Position numbers and translations under genes: made by a program
Shown here: one piece after another, positions 19,455 to 26,920 of the stretch
Layout: every line of letters starts with the position of its first letter
How positions within the stretch are numbered: the first letter of the stretch is position 1
Assembly (NCBI GenBank): GCA_019057775.1
Contig: JAHLWT010000315.1
Location: 1 to 60,289 of the forward strand
Direction: 5' to 3'
From: Promethearchaeota archaeon
Lineage (GTDB): Archaea > Asgardarchaeota > Lokiarchaeia > Sigynarchaeales > SOKP01
DNA length: 60,289 bases
Notes under the pieces: generated by a model
Databases searched by the model: none
Told to the model about the DNA's origin: nothing
What the model saw: the letters and a program-made list of their open reading frames with translations, nothing else

Positions 19455-20732
19455 TTGCAACTAAAGGAAGCTTGGTTAATAGATTATGCCCGTACTGCAT
19501 TTTCCCGTTCTAGACCAACCCAACCCGAGAGGGATGTATTTGGAGAGATACGAGGAGATGAGCTGCTAGCACAATTATTAAGAAAATTTTTTGATGAAAA
19601 GTTAGCTGATAAAGGTATTAAAAAATCAGATATTGAACAGGTATCTGTGGGTGTTGCTACTGGAGTATTAGAGAATTGGACTTATGGAGGTCGGAGTCCT
19701 CTATTTTTAGCAGATTTCCCTTACGATACTTCATCGTTTTTTATCGATAAGCAATGTGGTTCTGCTGGTGCAGGCATGCACGTCGGAATAATGGAAATAA
19801 TGACTGGTAATACTAAATATTTCTTAAGTACTGGATTTGAACATATGACGCGTGTGAGAGGAAAAGGGACAGATGTGAACTTAAAAGTAGCAAATAAAAA
19901 TAGCGAATATTATCGCCCAGACTTAGATTTCTCGGTTGTGTATAACATGCTTCTAACTGCTCAGAAATTATATGAACAGGAAATCCCAACTTTCACTAAG
20001 GAAGATATGGACAAATTCGGAGTTAGGAGCCATAACTTAGCTGATAAATATCATGAGAGTGGTTGGTTTAAAGGTGAAATCTTTCCAATTGAAGGGCATG
20101 CTCCAGGAAATGTGGAAGAAAAGATGATTATTGAGAGAGATATGAATGTAAGAAAATCAACATTAGAAACTGTTTCACAATTACGTCGTTTAACCCAACC
20201 ATTTTTCTTTGAAAAAAATGGGGGTAAAGAGGGATATATTAAAAGAGAAGGCACTGATCAAGGGGTTATTACAGCCGGTAATTCATCTCCATTAAATGCG
20301 GGGGCCACTGCAGCTGTTTTAATGGAAGCTGAAGAAGCTAAGAAGAGAGATTTAGACCCAATGGCTAGAATTGTATCTATCGGATGGGCAGGCGTAGATC
20401 CTACAGTTATGGGGAGAGGACCAGTCCCCGCAACTAAGAAAGCCTTAGAATATGCTGGTTTAACTGCTGATGATATCGACTTTTGGGAAATTAATGAAGC
20501 TTTTTGTATTGTTGCCTTAAATTGTATGGATAAATTTAATATTCCAGAAGAAAAGGTTAACGTTATGGGAGGATCTACTGCAATTGGTCATCCATTAGGG
20601 TCAACAATGATACGTTTAACCGGAACTTTAGCAAGAATTTTGAAAGATAACAAAGCCAAATATGGTATTGCTAACGCTTGTGTTGGAGGCGGACAAGGAG
20701 TCGCAACAGTGATAGAAAATCTCAATGCATGA
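19455..20732 (+). CDS. Thiolase (acetyl-CoA C-acyltransferase)
   Basis: 425 residues from a TTG. The nucleophile block FIDKQCGSAGAGMHVG places the acyl-accepting Cys at residue 101. FWEINEAF, GGSTAIGHPLGSTMIRLTG and the C-terminal ANACVGGGQGVA provide the His and second Cys. All thiolase catalytic elements are present and the length is normal. It condenses two acyl-CoAs or cleaves 3-ketoacyl-CoA. Together with the enoyl-CoA hydratase and 3-hydroxyacyl-CoA dehydrogenases in this window it covers three of the four beta-oxidation steps; no acyl-CoA dehydrogenase is present here. It is transcribed alone. Degradative versus biosynthetic direction is undetermined. Confidence 0.92.
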   Translation: MQLKEAWLIDYARTAFSRSRPTQPERDVFGEIRGDELLAQLLRKFFDEKLADKGIKKSDIEQVSVGVATGVLENWTYGGRSPLFLADFPYDTSSFFIDKQCGSAGAGMHVGIMEIMTGNTKYFLSTGFEHMTRVRGKGTDVNLKVANKNSEYYRPDLDFSVVYNMLLTAQKLYEQEIPTFTKEDMDKFGVRSHNLADKYHESGWFKGEIFPIEGHAPGNVEEKMIIERDMNVRKSTLETVSQLRRLTQPFFFEKNGGKEGYIKREGTDQGVITAGNSSPLNAGATAAVLMEAEEAKKRDLDPMARIVSIGWAGVDPTVMGRGPVPATKKALEYAGLTADDIDFWEINEAFCIVALNCMDKFNIPEEKVNVMGGSTAIGHPLGSTMIRLTGTLARILKDNKAKYGIANACVGGGQGVATVIENLNA

Positions 20733-20756
20733 TGCCATTTGAGTTGCAAATTAAAA

Positions 20757-20776
20757 ACTTATTTTTTTATTTTTTA
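20757..20776 (+). terminator. T-rich terminator after the thiolase
   Basis: About 25 nt after the thiolase stop the plus strand reads TTATTTTTTTATTTTTTAC, a typical archaeal oligo-T termination signal. No hairpin is needed and none is obvious. Confidence 0.4.
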
Positions 20777-20856
20777 CATAAGTTCGAATAGTAATATAGC
20801 TAAAGGAAATTGTATAATTCAGATTTTAAAATAAAATAATCAGAAATATGAATAAA

Positions 20857-20885
20857 GAATAAAAAAAAAACAATAAAAAGAAAAA
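20857..20885 (-). terminator. T-rich terminator after the enoyl-CoA hydratase
   Basis: On the minus strand, 65-95 nt past the stop codon, two runs of T (TTTTTCTTTTTATTG and TTTTTTTTTT) follow each other. They probably end the enoyl-CoA hydratase transcript, making the 217-bp gap a double terminator between convergent genes. Confidence 0.4.
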
Positions 20886-20949
20886 TTAAGTTATTTTACG
20901 TTAAACTTACTTACGTCACCAGGCTGCGCGTAATTCGCTTCACTACGCT

Positions 20950-21795
20950 TTACCCCATTCCTCCTGTATACTTAGGTTCTTTTTTCCTCAGAAAAGCATT
21001 TATTCCTTCCATTACATCACTGCTTGTAGAATTGAGTCCAAACCCAAATTGCTCGAATTGAAGACCAACTTTTAATGGAACTTGAGTTCCAAATTTCACT
21101 GCTTTTTTAATTACATATAAACTAGTAGTTGGTGCATTTCCTAACCATGAAGCCCTTTCATGTACCAGTTTTTCAAATTCTTCTCCATCATCACTTATAT
21201 AACTGACAAAGCCCCATTCAAGCATCTTTTCTGCGCTTACACGATCGCCATAATAAATCATATTTAGAGTTCTATTCAATCCTATTCTTCGAGCCATTCT
21301 CTGAGTGCCACCATTTGCAGGGAAGATACCACGTTTAATTTCTGGAAATCCAAAAAAGGAGCGTTTTGTAGCAATTACGATATCACATACAAGAGCTAAT
21401 TCACAACCGCCACCAAGAGCATAACCATCTACAGCAGCAATTAAGGGTTTAGAAAAATCTTCTATTAAATCATAATATCGATGCTTTATAGTCATAGCAT
21501 GAGACATATGAACAGCTATATTAGGCTTTATACCACCACCCATTCCTGCTGACAAATCAGCACCTGCTGAAAAAGCTGGTTTTTTTGTAATATCTTTCGT
21601 TCCTCTTAAAACTACACATCTAATACTTGAATTTAACTCCATCGATTCTAATACATCTACAACCTCTTTAAGGAGGGGGTTATGAAGTGCATTTAGTTTA
21701 TCAGGTCTGTTCAAACTAATTACTACATAGTTGCCTTCTTCTACTTTCTCTACAATTATATGTTCAAATTTCTTTTCTTCTGACAATTTATTCAA
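20950..21795 (-). CDS. Enoyl-CoA hydratase/isomerase (crotonase family)
   Basis: 281 residues with the crotonase fold. AFSAGADLSAGMGGG forms the first oxyanion-hole strand. DGYALGGGCELALVCDI and GFPEIKRGIFPANGGTQRM carry two Glu residues at the positions of the catalytic pair of enoyl-CoA hydratase 1 (E144 and E164 in rat), so true hydratase activity is likely. Typical length. It hydrates trans-2-enoyl-CoA to 3-hydroxyacyl-CoA, the step before the dehydrogenase at 23010. It is transcribed alone from its own promoter, opposite in strand to the thiolase. Confidence 0.9.
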   Translation of the reverse strand: MNKLSEEKKFEHIIVEKVEEGNYVVISLNRPDKLNALHNPLLKEVVDVLESMELNSSIRCVVLRGTKDITKKPAFSAGADLSAGMGGGIKPNIAVHMSHAMTIKHRYYDLIEDFSKPLIAAVDGYALGGGCELALVCDIVIATKRSFFGFPEIKRGIFPANGGTQRMARRIGLNRTLNMIYYGDRVSAEKMLEWGFVSYISDDGEEFEKLVHERASWLGNAPTTSLYVIKKAVKFGTQVPLKVGLQFEQFGFGLNSTSSDVMEGINAFLRKKEPKYTGGMG

Positions 21796-22031
21796 CCTTC
21801 TATTATTTTGGTTCTGTTTTGAATTTAATTTACAATTTTCATTTAATTAAAGACATTTAGTATTATTTTTTCTTTAATTAAAAATTTTCAAAATTTTTTG
21901 CTGATTTTATTATCGCCCTTAAAGTAATTTTCTTATATTTAGGAAAAGCTTAAAGATAAATAATATAACTAAGATTTTTTTTATGGGAAAGAAAGTTTTT
22001 TTCATGTACTAATAATCATCAGTCGTTAACC

Positions 22032-22964
22032 ATGCCCAAAACACAGGATTCTTTAAAAAACATTAAATTTGTTATTGCGGGGTTAGATAACGCAGGCAAA
22101 ACGAGTTTTTTGATTGCTCTTAGACAAAAATACAATTTCCATGATGAAATTAAAAATTTAAAGCCTACAGTAAGAATCCATTATAGTTCTTTAAATTTTT
22201 TAAACCGATGGGAAATAAACTTCTGGGATATGGGAGGTCAAGAACGATATAGGGAAGAATACTTAGACAAACCTGTTTACTTTAGTGATACTACATTTTT
22301 TTATTATTTTATAGATATTCAAGATGAGTCTAAATTTCAGGAATCAATAAATTATCTGAATGAGCTTTTAAAGATTTATAGTGATTTTAATTTTAATAAA
22401 GAAATAATTATATGCTTGAACAAGTGTGATCCAGACTTGAGAGGTGATAAAGAAATCTCTAATCGGATTAAAGAAATTAAGATATTAGTGAACAGTTTAA
22501 ATGAACAGTTTAAATTCGAATTTTTCACTACTACTTTTTATGATATAGCATCTATCGCAAAAACAGTCTCATTTTCCTTAAATAAATTATTAAAACTTAA
22601 TGACATGACCAAAGTTTTACAAAGAATTGTAAAAAGGCTTAAAAGTATTTATGCTGTTCTATATACTGACTCAGGGCTAATAGTTGCTGATTACTTTGAA
22701 GAGATGCTCAACCCTAAGGATTATTTAGAAGTTATCACGAGTTCTATAAATGAAGATTTAGTTCTAATTCAGAAACTTGCGGATCGTAACACTTTATTCC
22801 TTACAAAATTATCCCACTTTGATGATAAATCTGAATTTATTATAAAATACAGTCTAGGATCTAATAATTTTTATTTGAGAATTATCGCTCCAATTTTAGA
22901 AAAAGAGCAAGTTAGATCCGAGATAAAGAACTTCCAAAATGATTTAATGCGTGTATTTGTCTAA
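22032..22964 (+). CDS. Arf/Rag-like small GTPase with C-terminal roadblock-like domain
   Basis: 310 residues. G1 is GLDNAGKTS (17-25), identical in style to Arf. G3 is WDMGGQERYR (65-74); the Gly-Gly-Gln is Arf-like and the Gln is retained. G4 is LNKCD (129-133). The region 34-60 looks like an effector strand with Thr46 as candidate switch I Thr. Residues about 192-310 form a second alpha/beta domain (IYAVLYTDSGLIVADYFEE; NNFYLRIIAPILEKEQVR). It resembles roadblock/LC7 or longin folds, the arrangement of eukaryotic Rag/Gtr GTPases. The second domain is an inference from pattern, not a verified match. No lipidation site is visible. Transcribed alone. Confidence 0.75.
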   Translation: MPKTQDSLKNIKFVIAGLDNAGKTSFLIALRQKYNFHDEIKNLKPTVRIHYSSLNFLNRWEINFWDMGGQERYREEYLDKPVYFSDTTFFYYFIDIQDESKFQESINYLNELLKIYSDFNFNKEIIICLNKCDPDLRGDKEISNRIKEIKILVNSLNEQFKFEFFTTTFYDIASIAKTVSFSLNKLLKLNDMTKVLQRIVKRLKSIYAVLYTDSGLIVADYFEEMLNPKDYLEVITSSINEDLVLIQKLADRNTLFLTKLSHFDDKSEFIIKYSLGSNNFYLRIIAPILEKEQVRSEIKNFQNDLMRVFV

Positions 22965-23009
22965 AAATAAAATAAAAAAAAAGAATAAGAATTGAGAAAA
23001 TTTAATTAT

Positions 23010-24182
23010 CTATTTCATTTCAACCCATTTTCCAGATTTCAATAACTCACAAGGCTTGAAATATTCTTTTCCAGTCAATTCAACAAGTTCTTCCAAAACT
23101 GCAATCTGTTTCTCGTAAGTATTTACATTTGGAGCCATTGGACCAGGCATATTCATACCGGCCATCAGAGTTTTATCAATTACTTCCCAACTATCAGTTA
23201 TTTTTTCTTCTAAAACTCGACATGCTTCATTCAGCATAATCGCAAGTGGGTATTTAAGCTTATATATTCTTGCTTTCCCTGCGCTCTTATCTGGTTGAGG
23301 CCTGCCTTTTGACCAATCATGGAATCCTTTTGCCGTTTTCGCTCCAAGAAGGCCTTCATTGAACATTTTAGTAATTACTTTTCCTGGGGCAAAATCTGGA
23401 GAGAGAGTTTTAGTATAATAATTCTGTCCGTGATACATTGTATCTATACCTACATAGTCAGCTAAAACTGTCATGGGCATAGGACCTCCTCGAGAATCAT
23501 TATCAAGTTGATCCCATGTTTTTCCTTCTTCAGCACATCTATCATAGACGTAATTGTTATATATTTGAACAGGAGCAGTAACTCGATTACAAATAAATCC
23601 TGGTCTATCTCTAAGTACTTTAGCTATGAATCGTTCTCCTCGAAGACAGGGTATTGATTTTGCGAATTCTAAACCAATATTTATACTTTCATCAGAAGAA
23701 TGATCACTATAGATAACTTCAATCAAACGCATCAAAGGAACAGGGTTAAAGAAATGCATTCCAATACACTTGTCTGGTCGTCCTGAATCTGAAGCCATTT
23801 CAGTAATACTCATCGTTGAAGTATTTGATGCAAGAATACAATGTGCAGGAGCATTTTCCCCACAAGTTTTGAATACTTGCTTTTTTACATCCATTTTCTC
23901 AACAACTGCTTCAATAACAATATCAGCATCTTTTACAGCTGATGCTAAATCTGTCGTTTTTTTACATTTTGCCATTAATCCTGCTGCGGTTGCTCCTTCA
24001 GGTAAGGATCCTTTTCCCTCGAGTTTTTTCATTCCCTCATCTATTTTTTTCCAACCAGCATCAACAAACTCATCATTTATATCAACCAATGTGGCATTAT
24101 ATCCCGCTAACAATGCCATTTGAGCAATACCATTCCCCATTTGGCCAGCACCAACCACAACTAAATTTTTAATTTCAACCAT
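23010..24182 (-). CDS. 3-hydroxyacyl-CoA dehydrogenase
   Basis: 390 residues. The NAD-binding Rossmann motif is VVVGAGQMGNGIAQ (8-21), followed by ASNTSTMSITEM and MHFFNPVPLMRLIEV, with catalytic His143 and the conserved Asn. DRPGFICNRVTAPVQIYNNY begins the helical dimerisation domain. Proteins limited to these two domains are about 285-310 residues; this one carries about 80 extra C-terminal residues, shared with its paralogue at 41692. It oxidises L-3-hydroxyacyl-CoA to the ketoacyl-CoA used by thiolase. No hydratase domain is fused; the separate crotonase at 20950 probably supplies it. Confidence 0.92.
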   Translation of the reverse strand: MVEIKNLVVVGAGQMGNGIAQMALLAGYNATLVDINDEFVDAGWKKIDEGMKKLEGKGSLPEGATAAGLMAKCKKTTDLASAVKDADIVIEAVVEKMDVKKQVFKTCGENAPAHCILASNTSTMSITEMASDSGRPDKCIGMHFFNPVPLMRLIEVIYSDHSSDESINIGLEFAKSIPCLRGERFIAKVLRDRPGFICNRVTAPVQIYNNYVYDRCAEEGKTWDQLDNDSRGGPMPMTVLADYVGIDTMYHGQNYYTKTLSPDFAPGKVITKMFNEGLLGAKTAKGFHDWSKGRPQPDKSAGKARIYKLKYPLAIMLNEACRVLEEKITDSWEVIDKTLMAGMNMPGPMAPNVNTYEKQIAVLEELVELTGKEYFKPCELLKSGKWVEMK

Positions 24183-24353
24183 TTTTCTTCATCCTCTTAA
24201 TTTCTTATAAATTTTAATTTTAGAATAAATTGATTATGATTAGATAAATCAAAAATTAATTATTAATTTTAATAAAAAATAATATGAATTCAAAAATTCA
24301 AATTAAGAAAAACATTCAAAATTGATCTGAACTTAAATGCATATAAAACAAAT

Positions 24354-24875
24354 TTATAACGTAAAGATTAACTCTTCTATACAAAAATCATTTTCTTCAT
24401 CATTCTCAAGATAATTTATTTCTATTTTTTTGATCTTATCTTTTAGTAAAATACCAAGCGCAGTCTCAAAATAACCTTTATTTACTCGACAAAAAGCCCT
24501 ACCAAATTGTAGTTTTTCTCTGCTTTTAATTAACTCCCTTAAAAAACAGCGATTTTCGACAACAATTCGAATTTTCCCAGGTTCTTCTTGAATGTCTCTG
24601 ATTTGAATTGAATATAAATCCTTTAATTCGTTCAATAGAATTTCAAAGAGTTCTATGATTTCAAATTCGTCTCTATTATAAATTTCCTTTATTTTATTTG
24701 CGATTACTTCCCCAGGACCAGCACCTACCTGATATAAGATCGATAATAAACTATTCTTTCCGAAGACTTTAAGAATTTTATACACAAATGCTTCACAGAT
24801 AATCTTAAGTCCTTTATATGAATCTATATTTGTAACGTCATTATGAATCTTTGCATTTATTTTCTCAACTTCCAA
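24354..24875 (-). CDS. V4R/Bet3-like domain protein
   Basis: 173 residues. ILYQVGAGPGEVIANKI resembles the helical middle of V4R (4-vinyl reductase)/heme-NO-binding-like domains. The end, VVENRCFLRELI, then CRVNKGYFETALGI, then NDFCIEELIF, follows the V4R pattern of paired Cys around a GYFEG-like turn. This fold is shared by the TRAPP subunit Bet3 and by bacterial ligand sensors. It is a single-domain protein without kinase or HTH. Start of a run of four minus-strand genes that ends with a macrodomain and two phosphatases. It could bind a hydrophobic ligand or act in trafficking; the sequence does not decide. Confidence 0.5.
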   Translation of the reverse strand: MEVEKINAKIHNDVTNIDSYKGLKIICEAFVYKILKVFGKNSLLSILYQVGAGPGEVIANKIKEIYNRDEFEIIELFEILLNELKDLYSIQIRDIQEEPGKIRIVVENRCFLRELIKSREKLQFGRAFCRVNKGYFETALGILLKDKIKKIEINYLENDEENDFCIEELIFTL

Positions 24876-25024
24876 TGGTAATCCCCTAAGCTTTCTAAAG
24901 TATATTATAATAAAATATTTTTAGATGTTAATTAATTGGTTCTACTTGTATAAAAAAGTATAGGTTTAAAATAGGTTTTAATTAAATAAGAAATAATTTT
25001 GGATATATAAGTACAAAATTAATA

Positions 25025-25567
25025 TTATGTTCCAAGATCAGCTAGTAAATTCCCAAAAATTTCAAAATCTTGTTGATTTTCTAAGCAAATTGAAACATTT
25101 CTTAGATTCTTATTACTTTCCTTGAGATATTTTTTAATAGAAATGAGCATAGCTTTAGCACAAAATTCAGTAGTAAAACCTCTCATTTCTTTAGAAATAG
25201 GGGGAAAAACAATAGAAGTTAAGTTTTTCGCATCAGCTAACTTTAATGAGTTCCAAGTTGCTTGCATTAATTTTTGACCTTCTTTCACCTGTCCTAATCG
25301 AGGTCCGTTTGCATGAATTAAATATTGGCTATAATCCCCTCCAGTTGTCATTACAGAATCACCTACAGAGACCTGAGAAATTTTATTAATAATTGAGTTA
25401 CACTCTAATTGAACGCGATTCCCTGCCTTACGCAAAATTTTGCATCTTAATTCTCCACTTGGTAAAAGTCTACTGTTGGTTGGAATCACAACAGCATCGT
25501 ATTCAGTATTACTCAGATCCCCGATAAAAATCTCAATAAGAGAATTATTTATCATCAATTTATCCAT
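25025..25567 (-). CDS. Macrodomain (ADP-ribose-binding) protein
   Basis: 180 residues, a single macrodomain. IEIFIGDLSNTEYDAVVIPT is the first strand with the Asp that contacts adenine. SRLLPSGELRCKILRKAG replaces the usual N-x-x-L-GGG loop. SVGDSVMTTGGDYSQYLIHA and SIVFPPISKEMRGF complete the binding cleft. The Gly-rich loop is degenerate, so binding or hydrolysis of ADP-ribose, O-acetyl-ADP-ribose or a related nucleotide is likely but the activity class is open. It lies on the same strand as two phosphatases and 1.4 kb from a SIR2-like gene, whose chemistry would yield ADP-ribose derivatives. Confidence 0.75.
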   Translation of the reverse strand: MDKLMINNSLIEIFIGDLSNTEYDAVVIPTNSRLLPSGELRCKILRKAGNRVQLECNSIINKISQVSVGDSVMTTGGDYSQYLIHANGPRLGQVKEGQKLMQATWNSLKLADAKNLTSIVFPPISKEMRGFTTEFCAKAMLISIKKYLKESNKNLRNVSICLENQQDFEIFGNLLADLGT

Positions 25568-25684
25568 TAAAATTATAACCGTGGAAGTGATATTTATATT
25601 TTTTTTTATCGAAAAAATATATTTTTGGTCTTCGAAATATCACAAATTTATCTTAAGCCAATAAAAGAGAGAAGAAATAGGAGA

Positions 25685-26176
25685 TCATAGCGAATTATTA
25701 ATTTCTATGATTTTTTTTATAGCTTTTTCCACATGTGCATCAATAATTTTAAGGACTTTATAGTAAGTTTCATTTGAGGTATAATAAGGATCAATAATGT
25801 TAATATTATCAGTTTCTCCATTGAATTCTTTTAGTGTGAAAGTTTTCTTTTCGATATTATCAATTGTATCAAAGTCCCTAATAATTTCAAGAGCATGGGA
25901 CTTTTCCATTGTGAGAATTAAATCTTGTTTTTCCAACAATTCATGATTGATTGTTTGGGGTCTAAAATCTGAATAGTTTATCCCCTTCGAATCGAGATAA
26001 TCACGAGATTCAGGTTGAATATAGGAAAAAGCATTTATAAAACCAGTACTTTCAAATGTAATATTTTGAAGCTCAGTTTTGTATTTCTCTTTTAATTTCT
26101 TCGCTAAATATTCTGCTACGGGTGACCGAGCTGTATTCCCATAACAAACCCATAATACTTTCTTAATTTTATCCAC
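25685..26176 (-). CDS. Low-molecular-weight protein tyrosine phosphatase, copy A
   Basis: 163 residues. The P-loop VCYGNTARSPVAEYLAKKL gives the C-x5-R catalytic signature (Cys11, Arg17). The general-acid Asp lies in IIDPYYTSNETY. Length and topology match LMW-PTP/Wzb/protein-arginine phosphatase proteins. The usual second Cys (CxGNxCRS) is Ala here, so arsenate reductase activity or a regulatory disulfide is unlikely. A paralogue with the second Cys is 120 bp upstream on the same strand. Substrates are probably phosphotyrosine or phosphoarginine; no kinase is nearby. Confidence 0.85.
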   Translation of the reverse strand: MDKIKKVLWVCYGNTARSPVAEYLAKKLKEKYKTELQNITFESTGFINAFSYIQPESRDYLDSKGINYSDFRPQTINHELLEKQDLILTMEKSHALEIIRDFDTIDNIEKKTFTLKEFNGETDNINIIDPYYTSNETYYKVLKIIDAHVEKAIKKIIEINNSL

Positions 26177-26295
26177 AGTGTATCATTTATAAAAAGAATC
26201 ATAACGTAAATAAAATTTATGGAGATTCTTTGACATAAAAATTAAATAAAAAGTGTGCAAAAGGGTAAGGAATCTATAGTGATTACACAAAGTAT

Positions 26296-26790
26296 CTAAG
26301 TTTTATTTATTTCAATTATTTTTAGAATAGATTTAATTACTCCGTTTTCTATTCTTCTTAGAATATTATTATATTCTTCTTCTGGTAAATAAAATGGATC
26401 TTCAATTTCCAAATTTGTTTTTTCTCCAGCAAATTCTAATAATAGAAATGATTTTGAGTTAATATCTTTCACATGTTTAAATTTTCTTCTTACTTTATTC
26501 ATATGATGTTTTTGTTCAAACCCTAAGATTAGATCTTGCTCTTCTAATAACTCCGCACCAATTAGTTTAGTATGAAATTCTTTTATTTCAATACCTTTAG
26601 ACCTTAAATATTTTACAGTTCCAGGCTGAGCTGTTTCATAATAATGATAAATACCTGCAGAATCAAAGTGTACATCTTCCAATCCTTTTTTATATTCTGT
26701 TTCCTTTAACCACTTTGCATAAAATTCTGCGAAAGGACTTCTACAAGTATTCCCCGCACAAAAGAAAAGAACACACTTTATCTTAGACAT
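26296..26790 (-). CDS. Low-molecular-weight protein tyrosine phosphatase, copy B
   Basis: 164 residues from the ATG at 26790; a TTG two codons earlier also fits. The P-loop is FFCAGNTCRSPFAEFYAKWL (Cys11, Arg17), with the second Cys of the classical CxGNxCRS motif retained. The acid loop is IEDPFYLPEEEY. Clear but diverged paralogue of copy A. The pair may act on different substrates. It is divergent from the SIR2-TPR gene across a 130-bp intergenic region containing a TATTATATTATATT box at about 26849-26862. Confidence 0.85.
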   Translation of the reverse strand: MSKIKCVLFFCAGNTCRSPFAEFYAKWLKETEYKKGLEDVHFDSAGIYHYYETAQPGTVKYLRSKGIEIKEFHTKLIGAELLEEQDLILGFEQKHHMNKVRRKFKHVKDINSKSFLLLEFAGEKTNLEIEDPFYLPEEEYNNILRRIENGVIKSILKIIEINKT

Positions 26791-26920
26791 GATCAACGCA
26801 TGATTTAATATAATTGTTCGATTTTTAAATGAAAGAGACTTTTAAGCAATTATTATATTATATTTCAGAATAATTATTATTTAAGAAAGGTATGTTTACC
26901 TAAAAAATATTGAATTTATT

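Noticed and set aside
26812..26830. Half-site TTGTTCGAT upstream of the SIR2-TPR gene, like part of the TetR operator
   Set aside because: Only one arm is present, with no palindrome; too short to support regulation by the TetR protein.
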